Positions 1 through 8,417 of a stretch of DNA of 64,000 nucleotides are shown here, piece after piece. Source of the stretch: Legionella worsleiensis (GTDB taxonomy: Bacteria; Pseudomonadota; Gammaproteobacteria; Legionellales; Legionellaceae); contig NZ_LNZC01000005.1 of the NCBI RefSeq assembly GCF_001467535.1, positions 1 through 64,000 of the forward strand, written 5' to 3'. The notes beneath the pieces were generated by a model, which saw nothing but the letters and a program-made list of their open reading frames with translations, was not told where the DNA came from and searched no databases. Within the stretch, counting starts at the first letter, position 1. Each line of letters starts with the position of its first letter. The position numbers and the translations under genes were made by a program.

Positions 1-39
1 GTTGCAAGCAACCAGGCTACTCTTGCTGAGCCTGATTAA
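1..39 (+). CDS. possible 3' end of a gene cut by the window edge
   Basis: One frame reads twelve codons from the first base to a TAA at 37-39. Nothing in so short a tail identifies a product. Another frame stays open to about position 60, so even the frame is uncertain. Only an adjoining sequence could decide it. Confidence 0.2.
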   Translation, partial: VASNQATLAEPD

Positions 40-234
40 CAATCTATTTGCCTATCCCTGACATAATGGGGTTCTCTTAAAAAACATGTTAAACGTGAAC
101 ATTAACCCTAACTTGGTTTAAATTACGGAAAAAGGGTAAATGGAAATTGGCATCGAAGCGATTTATTCAATTTGTCGTTTGGTTTGAAGCCTCTATAAAG
201 AAGCAATGCGATTGACTGACTTTACACCAACTGA

Positions 235-495
235 TACACGTCAATACAAACACTATTTAATTGTTTATGGATTGGAAGCACAAACTATTCACAAGAACCA
301 TCACAGATAAATTTCAAGTACTTGGAAAAGATTCGTTCAACCAATAGCAAATATCATCACTCCAAACAACAAGAAGCTCTGAATCAATTAATCCACACCA
401 AAGGTAAGTTCTATAAACGAGCAGTGCTGACTCGATTAAAAATGATGACACAATCAATCCTGGGTTGCACAGTGAATCAGGATCACTATGGTTGA
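235..495 (+). pseudogene. possible gene remnant without a start codon
   Basis: One plus frame stays open for about 85 codons up to a TGA at 493-495 but has no ATG, GTG or TTG near its 5' end, and an in-frame TGA lies just upstream. The encoded peptide is polar and rich in Lys, Gln and His, and it looks protein-like in its second half. A 34-codon ATG ORF (206-310) overlaps it in another frame, as expected if a frameshift split an older gene. I do not recognise the family. Chance is the main alternative in AT-rich DNA. Confidence 0.25.
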
Positions 496-543
496 TAACA
501 AAGCAAAATCAAAATGAGCTGATTTATCAATGAATTCACAACT

Positions 544-716
544 CTATACACAAGGTTATCCACAGAAATTGTGGATAACAATCTATGGGGGAAAATTGAA
601 ATAAAGGAATAAAAGCCATATAGAACATGAGGTCTATTGAAAAAAAATAAGCGTTGGGTATTATTTTGGTATTAGAGGTTCTAAAGTTATCCACAACAGA
701 AGACTTGTGTGAATAA
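544..716. promoter_or_regulatory. cluster of DnaA-box sequences
   Basis: TTATCCACA, the strongest DnaA box, occurs at 556-564 and 687-695 and in reverse at 570-578. A fourth site at 708-716 (reverse complement TTATTCACA) fits the relaxed consensus TTWTNCACA. CTATACACA at 544-552 misses it by one base. The first pair forms an inverted repeat with ten-base arms (555-564 and 570-579) and a 5-base spacer. Very AT-rich DNA follows at about 735-811. The stretch 496-811 holds no convincing gene. Possible roles are DnaA titration, a DARS-like site or an accessory origin. The sites are seen directly; the role is inferred. Confidence 0.6.
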
Positions 717-811
717 AGCTTGGGGGATGAAAAGTATAGCAAATTTAAATTTAAAATACAGTACTAATTTATTATTTTTTTCTTCAGCTGAATACAATCA
801 AATTATTTAAA

Positions 812-1276
812 CTAATTTTTGAGTTCTTTTCTTAATAGCCAGGCATCCTCAACACCATGAGCATCTTTATAATAGCCTTTTTTAATTTCGACAGTTTCAA
901 ATCCTAAAGACTCATACAAACGCAATGCCGAATAATTACTGGGTCTTACTTCCAGAATTACATTCTGCGTGTCAGTAAATTTTGATAAGGAATAAAGCAC
1001 GGTCTGGATTAATTTTCGGCCTAATCCTTTTGATTGAAGGGGTTTTGCAATACAAAGATTTAATATATGGCAAGTGTTGTTACTTACTCGGGAAATAATA
1101 TATCCCCCAAGAATTGGATTATCGCCATTATTTATTTCAAGAACCCGACAATCATAACCAACCAAAACGCAGTCTCTTAGAATATCTCTACTCCATGGGG
1201 TAATGTGTACATTGGTTTCAATAGAATAAACATTGTCTATATCCGATTCTTTCATACGACGAATGTTTAGTATCAT
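812..1276 (-). CDS. rimI: ribosomal protein S18 alanine N-acetyltransferase (GNAT family)
   Basis: This 154-residue single-domain GNAT protein has the usual RimI length. The acetyl-CoA pyrophosphate-binding loop QSKGLGRKL lies near residue 82, and the C-terminal signature RLYESLGFE near residue 118 carries the tyrosine typical of the family. RimI acetylates the N-terminal alanine of ribosomal protein S18 using acetyl-CoA in the cytoplasm. The gene stands alone, separated from the pyruvate dehydrogenase genes by a terminator hairpin. Its downstream side faces the DnaA-box region. Another GNAT substrate is possible, since RimI resembles other N-acetyltransferases. Confidence 0.82.
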   Translation of the reverse strand: MILNIRRMKESDIDNVYSIETNVHITPWSRDILRDCVLVGYDCRVLEINNGDNPILGGYIISRVSNNTCHILNLCIAKPLQSKGLGRKLIQTVLYSLSKFTDTQNVILEVRPSNYSALRLYESLGFETVEIKKGYYKDAHGVEDAWLLRKELKN

Positions 1277-1350
1277 TGCCGGCTCCCAATGTATTTAGCA
1301 TTACCTAATGATTATTTATGACAAATGATAATAGTGCAAATTAATGTGAT

Positions 1351-1384
1351 AAAAAGCGCCTGAATTTCAGGCACTTTTTATTTT
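1351..1384 (-). terminator. intrinsic terminator after lpdA
   Basis: GCCTGAA (1358-1364) pairs with TTCAGGC (1366-1372). A-rich and T-rich tracts flank the hairpin, so it could act in both directions. It lies just downstream of lpdA on the minus strand and upstream of rimI, separating the two transcripts. Confidence 0.75.
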
Positions 1385-1408
1385 AAGCTACTAACCTTAT
1401 TACTCGAA

Positions 1409-2833
1409 TTACTTTTTATTCTTTTTTGGTAAATAAAGATCGGTAATCGTTCCTTCAAATGCTTCAGCTGATTGTGCGATAGTTTCAGATAAAGTAGGAT
1501 GAGGATGAATGGTTAAGGCTATATCCTCAACATCACAACTCATTTCAATTGCAAGTGTTGTTTCTGCAATGAGATCACCTGCATTGACACCTACGATACC
1601 GGCACCCAGGATGCGATTAGTATCAGGGCAAAAAAGCAATTTCGTCATTCCTTCTTCTCTTCCCATGCTCAATGCTCTGCCACTAGCGGCCCAGGGAAAG
1701 GTTGCTTTTTCATAATTGATATTTTTTTCTTTAGCTTCTTTTTCAGTTAAACCCACCCATGCCAACTCAGGGTCAGTGTATGCAACACTGGGAATGCACT
1801 CAGGTTCAAAATAATGTTTTTTACCAGCAATTACCTCAGCAGCTACTTTACCCTCAGGAATGGCTTTATGAGCTAACATGGGCTGACCAACAACATCGCC
1901 TATAGCAAATATATGAGGAACATTAGTTCTCATTTGATTGTCTACTTTAATGAATCCACGCTCATCTACCTGAACTCCCGCTTTTTCGGCATTAATCTTA
2001 CCTCCATTAGGCTTTCTACCAACAGAAACAAGAACTTGCTGGAAACACAATGGTTTATCAGTTGCGTGCTCTCCTTCCATAGTCACATAAATGCCTTCCT
2101 TTTTTGCTTCAACAGCAGTAACTTTGGTTTTCAGTAGAAACTTAACGCCCTTTTTAACCATTCTCTTTTGCAGCACATTAACCAAATCGGCATCAGCTCC
2201 AGGAATAAGCTGATCCATAAACTCAACTACTGTAACGTCTACCCCCATAGAGGAATAAACTGTTGCCATTTCCAGACCAATGATCCCACCGCCCAAGACA
2301 AGCAAGTTACCTTTAAGATCAGCAAGTTCAAGAGCACCAGTTGAACTGAAAATACGCTTGTCTTCAGGAATAAAGGGCAAATTAACTGATTCAGAGCCAA
2401 CAGCAATAATAGCGTTATCAAAATCAACTTCAACTGGACCGTCTTTAGTATCGACCAATACCTGATGCGTCCCTGAAAATTTACCTTCTCCAGTCAGCAC
2501 TTCAACTTTTCTTTGTTTGGCAAGTGCTTTTAATCCACCGGTTAATTTGGCAACTACTGAGTTTTTCCATGCTACCAATTTTTTGTTATCCAGTTTGGGC
2601 TTACCAAAATCAACGCCCTGATCTGCCATTTCATGCGCTTCATCAACTACTTTGGCAATATGTAATAGGGCCTTGGATGGGATACAGCCCACATTGAGAC
2701 ATACACCACCTAATGAATCAAATCGCTCAACCAATACCACTTTCTTTCCCAAATCCGCCGCTCTGAATGCAGCAGTGTATCCACCAGGACCACTACCTAA
2801 AACCACGACATCTGTCTTAATTTTGTTACCCAT
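1409..2833 (-). CDS. lpdA: dihydrolipoamide dehydrogenase (E3)
   Basis: This 474-residue FAD enzyme reoxidises dihydrolipoamide on E2 and reduces NAD+. The FAD-binding GSGPGGY motif is at about residues 13-19, the redox-active cysteine pair in GGVCLNVGCIPSK follows near residue 42, and a second Rossmann motif (GGGIIGLEMA) binds NAD. The C-terminal HPHPTLSE supplies the catalytic His-Glu pair. There is no N-terminal lipoyl domain, unlike some E3 proteins. An AAGAGGC ribosome-binding site precedes the ATG. It is the last gene of aceE-aceF-lpdA and probably also serves other 2-oxoacid dehydrogenases, as single bacterial E3s often do. Confidence 0.96.
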   Translation of the reverse strand: MGNKIKTDVVVLGSGPGGYTAAFRAADLGKKVVLVERFDSLGGVCLNVGCIPSKALLHIAKVVDEAHEMADQGVDFGKPKLDNKKLVAWKNSVVAKLTGGLKALAKQRKVEVLTGEGKFSGTHQVLVDTKDGPVEVDFDNAIIAVGSESVNLPFIPEDKRIFSSTGALELADLKGNLLVLGGGIIGLEMATVYSSMGVDVTVVEFMDQLIPGADADLVNVLQKRMVKKGVKFLLKTKVTAVEAKKEGIYVTMEGEHATDKPLCFQQVLVSVGRKPNGGKINAEKAGVQVDERGFIKVDNQMRTNVPHIFAIGDVVGQPMLAHKAIPEGKVAAEVIAGKKHYFEPECIPSVAYTDPELAWVGLTEKEAKEKNINYEKATFPWAASGRALSMGREEGMTKLLFCPDTNRILGAGIVGVNAGDLIAETTLAIEMSCDVEDIALTIHPHPTLSETIAQSAEAFEGTITDLYLPKKNKK

Positions 2834-2880
2834 TATTAATGCCTCTTAGTGTAAAATATAATAAAAATTATCTCATCAAA

Positions 2881-4482
2881 TCAGAGAAGAACCCTTCTAA
2901 TATCGGATAAGCCATCGCAGATATAACGGGTGAATCGTGCTGCTTCAGCGCCATCTATTACCCTATGATCATAAGATAAAGACAGAGGAAGCATTAACCT
3001 TGGTTTGAATTCGCCGTTGTCAAATACAGGTTTGATTGATGAACGCGACAACCCAAGAATGGCGACCTCGGGGCTATTCACTATAGGAGTAAATGAAGTA
3101 CCGCCAATACCGCCCAAGCTGGAAATTGTAAAACAACCCCCGGACATATCGGCAGGCATTAACCCTTTATCTCGCGCTTTACTGCTTAATCGAGCCATCT
3201 CCTTGGCAATATCGCCCACGGTGAGTTTATCTACCTGCTTAATAACCGGCACAACAAGGCCATTACTGGTTTCAACAGCAATACCTATATTACAATATTT
3301 CTTATAGATGAGCTGTTCGCCTTCGGCATCCAGAGACGAATTAAACTGAGGATAAACAGACAAAGCCTTACTGACTACTTTGCACACGAAAGCGAGAATT
3401 GTGAGCTTGTATCCTGACTCTTTGGTGCGTTCAGTCTCTGCTCTTCTAAACTCTTCCAAATCCGTGATATCGGCTTCATCAAACTGGGTAACATGCGGTA
3501 TGGTTATCCAGGAACGATGCACATTGATACCGGTTAATCGTTTAATCTTGTTCAGAGGTTTAAACTCCACATCACCAAATTTGGTAAAATCAATAGTAGG
3601 ACTTGATGGTAAATTAAATTGACCGGGAGATGAGCGCTCTCTCAACCGTGTTTTAACATAATCTTGCAAATCTTCTTTGGTAATCCGGGTCTTACGACCA
3701 CTGCCTTTAACCAAATGTAAATCAACGCCTAACTCTCTGGCCATACGGCGAACAGCAGGCCCTGCAAATACAAGCTCGGAAGACTCAGTTGGTGCAGCAA
3801 CTGTTTTTTCCAAACGAGACTCTGTTGGTTGCACCGTTTGAGCTTGAGGTTCCTGAGTGACCACTGGAGCGGCGGCAACGATTTCCTGCTGCTCTTTTTT
3901 AACTTCAGTACCAGTCTCCATGAATAATATAGGGGTTCCTTGAGCTACTTTATCTCCCAAACGAATGATTATTTCGTTGACTATTCCAGAATAAGGAGAC
4001 GGTATATCCATAGTGGCTTTGTCCCCTTCAAGTGTAATTAAAGGCTGATCTTGCTCTACAGTCATCCCGGGCTTTACCAGAATATCAATGACATCTACAT
4101 CAGTTGCGCCACCTATATCCGGCACGACCACTTCTACTGTTTTTTTAACCTGCTCGTTTATCGGTTGCAACGTAATAACAGATTCTTCAGATTTGATTTT
4201 TTGGGGAGGCTCGGTTAAAGCCTCCTCCTTGGGTAATTCACCTTGTAACGACGCAACAAGGATTACATCACCCTCTGAAACCTTATCACCTACTTTTAAA
4301 GTGATTCGACTCACTACTCCCGCCACAGGCGAAGGAATTTCCATGCTTGCTTTGTCTGTCTCAAGAGTAATTAGCGGAGTATCGATACTGATTTGCTCCC
4401 CGACTTTTACTAAAATTTCAATAACATCAACCTGAGTTGCACCGCCTATATCAGGTATTTTTATTTCTTTTTCGTTTGCCAT
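2881..4482 (-). CDS. aceF: pyruvate dehydrogenase E2, dihydrolipoamide acetyltransferase
   Basis: The protein moves the acetyl group from E1 to CoA and forms the core of the pyruvate dehydrogenase complex. Two lipoyl domains are visible, with modified lysines in ETDKAS (about K44) and EGDKAT (about K155). A charged and Ala/Pro/Gln-rich linker follows, then a peripheral-subunit-binding domain starting near FAGPAVRRMAREL (about residue 247). The C-terminal acyltransferase domain carries the catalytic SYDHRVIDG motif. The start at 4482 is preferred because GAGGAT lies just upstream; an upstream in-frame start would add five residues. E. coli AceF has three lipoyl domains, so two is a lineage feature, not damage. 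Confidence 0.95.
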   Translation of the reverse strand: MANEKEIKIPDIGGATQVDVIEILVKVGEQISIDTPLITLETDKASMEIPSPVAGVVSRITLKVGDKVSEGDVILVASLQGELPKEEALTEPPQKIKSEESVITLQPINEQVKKTVEVVVPDIGGATDVDVIDILVKPGMTVEQDQPLITLEGDKATMDIPSPYSGIVNEIIIRLGDKVAQGTPILFMETGTEVKKEQQEIVAAAPVVTQEPQAQTVQPTESRLEKTVAAPTESSELVFAGPAVRRMARELGVDLHLVKGSGRKTRITKEDLQDYVKTRLRERSSPGQFNLPSSPTIDFTKFGDVEFKPLNKIKRLTGINVHRSWITIPHVTQFDEADITDLEEFRRAETERTKESGYKLTILAFVCKVVSKALSVYPQFNSSLDAEGEQLIYKKYCNIGIAVETSNGLVVPVIKQVDKLTVGDIAKEMARLSSKARDKGLMPADMSGGCFTISSLGGIGGTSFTPIVNSPEVAILGLSRSSIKPVFDNGEFKPRLMLPLSLSYDHRVIDGAEAARFTRYICDGLSDIRRVLL

Positions 4483-4540
4483 ATCTATCCTCAACATTCA
4501 GTTAAACAGTAGTAAAACGTATTTGTTAAAAACGGTTTAA

Positions 4541-7204
4541 CTAGTGGGTAACTGGATCCAGTTTATCTGGATTAATAGAGTAACGCTTTATCGCATCTGT
4601 AACTTTGGATTTATCTTCAACACCGTCTGCCACCAAAGCATTAAGTGCAGCAAGCACGATGTATTTTGCATCCACTTCAAAGAAATGACGTAAACGTTCA
4701 CGTGTGTCACTTCGACCATAACCATCTGTTCCCAGAGTAACGTATCTGTTTGCCACGTATGGTCTTATTTGATCCGCATAAATACGCATGTAATCGGTTG
4801 CTGCAATAACCGGACCTTTTCTGTTTTTAAGTGACGTTGCAACATAAGATTCCTGAGGCTTTGCTTCGGGGTGCATTGCATTATAACGCTCTTTAGCCAG
4901 CCCATCTCGCCTGAGCTCGTTAAAGCTTGTTACACTCCAAATATCAGCAGTAATTGAATAATCCTGCTCAAGCATTTCAGCCGCTTTAATAACTTCTCGC
5001 AAAATAGTACCTGATCCCATTAACTGGACATGTTTTTTTGCTTTCTTGGGATGTTCTTTGAAAACATACATACCCCGAATAATCCCTTCTTCAACCCCTT
5101 TAGGCATGTCAGGTTGAATGTAGTTCTCATTCATTACGGAGATGTAATAAAAAACATTATCACCTTTTTCAAACATGCGGTACAAACCGTTTTGAATAAT
5201 GACGGCCAATTCATAGGCAAATGTGGGATCGTAGGAAACGCAATTGGGTATGGTAGATGCATAAAGATGACTATGACCATCCTGATGCTGCAACCCTTCA
5301 CCTGCGAGGGTTGTTCTTCCAGCAGTTCCACCAAGCAAGAACCCTCTTGCCTGAATATCCCCTGCCGCCCATGCTAAATCGCCAATTCGCTGGAAACCAA
5401 ACATGGAATAGTAGATATAAAACGGGATCATCGTTAGGTTATTAGAACTGTATGATGTTGCAGCGGCAATCCACGAACAAAATGCGCCGGCTTCATTTAT
5501 ACCCTCTTCGAGAATCTGACCGTCTCGAGCTTCCTTATAATACATTACCTGTTCATGATCAACTGGTGTGTAGAGTTGTCCAACGGGCGAATAAATACCG
5601 ATTTGCCGGAATAAACCTTCCATACCAAAAGTTCTGCATTCATCTGGAATGATAGGCACAATCCTGGAGCTTAACTCTTTGTTTTTTAATAATATTGAAA
5701 GAATACGAACAAAGGCCATAGTAGTTGATATTTCTCTATCACCAAGACCTTGAGTCACTGAAGCAAAATCCTCTAAAGCAGGAGCGTGCAGCTTTGGAAC
5801 GTCGTTTGATCTATAGGGTAAAAATCCTCCCAACGCTTCTCTTTGTTTTTTAATGTATTGGATTTCAGGGCTGTCATCGTCAGGTTTGTAAAATGGGATT
5901 TCGGCAATTTTATCATCGCTGATAGGAATGCTGAATCGGTCTCTGAATGCCTTGAGTTGTTCCAGAGTCATTTTCTTTTGTTGGTGCGTGATATTTAAAC
6001 CTTCACCAGCGGCTCCCATTCCATAACCCTTGATGGTTTTTGCCAGAATAACGGTAGGGCTTCCTTTATGCTCAACTGCCTGAGCGTAAGCTGCGTAGAC
6101 TTTTTGTGGATCATGACCACCCCTGTTAAGTCGCCATATCTCATCATCACTAAGATGTTCTACCATTTTCTTTAATTCAGGATATTGATTAAAGAAATGT
6201 TGCCTGACATAAGAACCATCATTAGCTTTATAAGCCTGGTAGTCGCCATCAAGGCACTCTTCCATTCTTTTTTGCATCCAACCTTCTTTATCACGAGCAA
6301 ATAGAGGATCCCAACGTCCACCCCAGATGACTTTGATTACATTCCAGCCTGCACCTCTGAACACGCCCTCAAGTTCCTGGATTATTTTGCCATTACCCCG
6401 TACAGGTCCATCCAACCTTTGTAAATTACAGTTGACAACAAAAATCAGGTTATCCAGCTTTTCTCGGGCGGCAATACTCAAAGCGCCTACGGATTCAGGC
6501 TCATCCATTTCGCCATCACCTAGAAAAGCCCAAACCTTACGCCCTTCTGCTTTAATTAAGCCTCTGTTTTCAAGATATTTTAGAAACCGTGCCTGATAAA
6601 TGGCTTGTAAAGGCCCAAGTCCCATAGAAACTGTTGGAAATTGCCAAAAATCGTGCATAAGCCAAGGATGAGGGTAAGAAGACAAGCCATCTACTTCAAC
6701 TTCCTGCCTGAATTTTTGCAATTTATCCTCAGATAGCCGCCCTTCTAAAAAGGCTCTGGCATAGATACCGGGAGATGAATGACCTTGAATGTACAATAAA
6801 TCACCGCCACCGTTGCTATTAGGCCCCTTAAAGAAGTAATTAAAGCCTGTTTCGTACAAAGTAGATGAAGATGCATAAGATGCAATGTGACCACCAAGTT
6901 CAGGAGCGTATTTTCCAGCGCGGAGAACCATGGCGACAGCATTCCAGCGTAACAAAGCATTAATACGCTTGCCAATACCTTCATCAGGCGGCATTTGTTT
7001 TTCTTCATGAGGTTTAATGGTATTTCTGTAGGGCGTGTTAATTGAACTGGTCAATTTAACCCCTTCAGCATTAGCTTTGTTTAACAGTTGTTGTAAAAGA
7101 AATGCAGCACGTTCACTACCGTCATTGGCAAAAACAGATTGCAGGGCTTCCAGCCATTCACGTGTTTCAATTGGATCCAAATCAAAATTAGTTTCATTTG
7201 CCAT
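4541..7204 (-). CDS. aceE: pyruvate dehydrogenase E1, homodimeric type
   Basis: At 887 residues this matches the single-chain AceE type. It decarboxylates pyruvate with thiamine diphosphate and acetylates the lipoyl groups of AceF. The thiamine diphosphate/Mg motif begins GDGEMDEPES (about residue 231) and ends at the NCN near residue 258. The N-terminal GGHIASYAS and later family landmarks are intact. GGGGAA precedes the ATG. It heads the aceE-aceF-lpdA cluster. Only 26 bases separate it from the lipoprotein gene upstream, so its promoter may lie inside that gene or further upstream. No PdhR-type regulator gene is adjacent. Confidence 0.97.
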   Translation of the reverse strand: MANETNFDLDPIETREWLEALQSVFANDGSERAAFLLQQLLNKANAEGVKLTSSINTPYRNTIKPHEEKQMPPDEGIGKRINALLRWNAVAMVLRAGKYAPELGGHIASYASSSTLYETGFNYFFKGPNSNGGGDLLYIQGHSSPGIYARAFLEGRLSEDKLQKFRQEVEVDGLSSYPHPWLMHDFWQFPTVSMGLGPLQAIYQARFLKYLENRGLIKAEGRKVWAFLGDGEMDEPESVGALSIAAREKLDNLIFVVNCNLQRLDGPVRGNGKIIQELEGVFRGAGWNVIKVIWGGRWDPLFARDKEGWMQKRMEECLDGDYQAYKANDGSYVRQHFFNQYPELKKMVEHLSDDEIWRLNRGGHDPQKVYAAYAQAVEHKGSPTVILAKTIKGYGMGAAGEGLNITHQQKKMTLEQLKAFRDRFSIPISDDKIAEIPFYKPDDDSPEIQYIKKQREALGGFLPYRSNDVPKLHAPALEDFASVTQGLGDREISTTMAFVRILSILLKNKELSSRIVPIIPDECRTFGMEGLFRQIGIYSPVGQLYTPVDHEQVMYYKEARDGQILEEGINEAGAFCSWIAAATSYSSNNLTMIPFYIYYSMFGFQRIGDLAWAAGDIQARGFLLGGTAGRTTLAGEGLQHQDGHSHLYASTIPNCVSYDPTFAYELAVIIQNGLYRMFEKGDNVFYYISVMNENYIQPDMPKGVEEGIIRGMYVFKEHPKKAKKHVQLMGSGTILREVIKAAEMLEQDYSITADIWSVTSFNELRRDGLAKERYNAMHPEAKPQESYVATSLKNRKGPVIAATDYMRIYADQIRPYVANRYVTLGTDGYGRSDTRERLRHFFEVDAKYIVLAALNALVADGVEDKSKVTDAIKRYSINPDKLDPVTH

Positions 7205-7230
7205 GAAAAAGTTCCCCGACTTTCAGTGTG

Positions 7231-7620
7231 TTAGATACAGTATGGTGCCGCTTGTAATCGTTTTTGTATTACACCAGCACAACCTTGTTTACAGGTTAAG
7301 AAATCTGCTGTGCAGTTACACGTTACTTTGCGGCATTGTAGTGGATCACGGTAAGAATTCAACCCGCGTGATACATATCCTCCTTGAACCCGTTGGTCAT
7401 GAACGTATTCAAGATAATCTTTTTGAGCGTCTTTAAGCCCGGCTAATGTACATTTAGGACAATTGTCAAAGCACTGTCGTTTACATGCTTCCAACCGTTG
7501 TTCGCATAATTTCATAAACTGTGCCGGTACTGTTGATTTGGCCACATCTGACTGTTGTGCCGTACAGCCAGAGATAGCGAACAGTACAGCACAAAAAATA
7601 AAACGAAAAAAATAACTCAT
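7231..7620 (-). CDS. cysteine-rich lipoprotein of unknown function
   Basis: The 129-residue product begins with a hydrophobic signal peptide ending in the lipobox ISGC, so it is probably anchored to a membrane facing the periplasm. The mature part has eleven further cysteines in about 110 residues, arranged in two clusters (CX6CX3CX3CX2C and CX4CXCX6CX3C), with one more near the C-terminus. This suggests several disulfides or metal binding. The ATG at 7620 is preferred to the upstream TTG because it is the stronger codon. It lies on the same strand just ahead of aceE, possibly co-transcribed, but no functional link is evident. I do not recognise the family. Confidence 0.75.
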   Translation of the reverse strand: MSYFFRFIFCAVLFAISGCTAQQSDVAKSTVPAQFMKLCEQRLEACKRQCFDNCPKCTLAGLKDAQKDYLEYVHDQRVQGGYVSRGLNSYRDPLQCRKVTCNCTADFLTCKQGCAGVIQKRLQAAPYCI

Positions 7621-7657
7621 GGTCAAGTCTCGCAGTCAATTTTGATGAATTTCAGCC

Positions 7658-8413
7658 TTACAGCCAGGCCGCTAGTGTAAACAATGCCAAAAATACCACC
7701 ATTACTATAGCAGCATGCTCAACCAATGCTTCTGCATTAGGTATTGGTACCTCATCTGATTCATTGAGCTTAACAGCTTGTAGCCCACATTCACTTAACA
7801 GCAGATAACTGGAATCAGGGGTAATATTGACCGCATACTGTAGAAAAGTAGTAATGCTGCGTTGAAAATTTCCAACAAGTAAATAAAGTAAGGCGGTAAT
7901 TCGCGCAGGTAACCACTCAAGAATATGAGAAAGTTGTTTAGCCTGTTGACTTACTTCATCATTATTTTTACATAACGCAATTAATCTGTAGCTTAATATA
8001 GCAACTGGCCCGGCAAGAATGTACCAGAATATAACAGTGAATAACTGGCCGTTAACACGCGCAAAATAATCTCCGATAAACTCACTATGTCCTACTTTGG
8101 AATCGCTCTCGGAACAAGGATAAAAAGGATTTTGTGGACCAAGGCAATAAAAAAAGATTGCGATGCTTAACAACAGTCCTGTAAAACCAAAAAATAAATT
8201 TTGAAATAAAAAATAGATAAGAGCAGTAAGCAAGACAAGAGGAAGAACCACCGCAGCCAGGTGAATCCAAGGATTGGTATTCTTAAACCTTTTTTCCAGC
8301 GCATTGGTTATTAATAAAAAATAGTCGCCAAACCATGAAAACCGTTGATAAGAGATGGAATGAATTAGAAATCGTTCACTCAGCAAACATAAGACGACAA
8401 CCAATAATTTCAT
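7658..8413 (-). CDS. ampE: AmpE-like inner membrane protein
   Basis: The 251-residue protein has about four or five hydrophobic segments and begins with MKLLVVVLCLLSERF, resembling the AmpE start with its hydrophobic stretch ending in ERF. AmpE proteins are membrane proteins linked to beta-lactamase signalling with the amidase AmpD, though their biochemical role is unclear. No ampD lies next door. The start at 8413 is chosen because AAGGA lies seven bases upstream, and the longer in-frame reading would overlap the upstream gene. It follows the CPA2 antiporter gene by four bases, suggesting co-transcription. Confidence 0.72.
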   Translation of the reverse strand: MKLLVVVLCLLSERFLIHSISYQRFSWFGDYFLLITNALEKRFKNTNPWIHLAAVVLPLVLLTALIYFLFQNLFFGFTGLLLSIAIFFYCLGPQNPFYPCSESDSKVGHSEFIGDYFARVNGQLFTVIFWYILAGPVAILSYRLIALCKNNDEVSQQAKQLSHILEWLPARITALLYLLVGNFQRSITTFLQYAVNITPDSSYLLLSECGLQAVKLNESDEVPIPNAEALVEHAAIVMVVFLALFTLAAWL

Positions 8414-8417
8414 GATA

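Noticed and set aside
536-742. 68-codon minus-strand ORF across the DnaA-box cluster
   Set aside because: It has no visible ribosome-binding site, covers low-complexity AT-rich DNA and has no protein-like pattern beyond hydrophobic runs.
544-811. DnaA-box region as the chromosome's main oriC
   Set aside because: No dnaA, dnaN, gidA or similar origin-linked gene lies nearby and gene strands do not switch in a way that supports a main origin. Kept only as a possible accessory site.
5030-5377. 115-codon plus ORF antisense to aceE
   Set aside because: It lies wholly within a conserved gene in another frame and shows no independent protein features.
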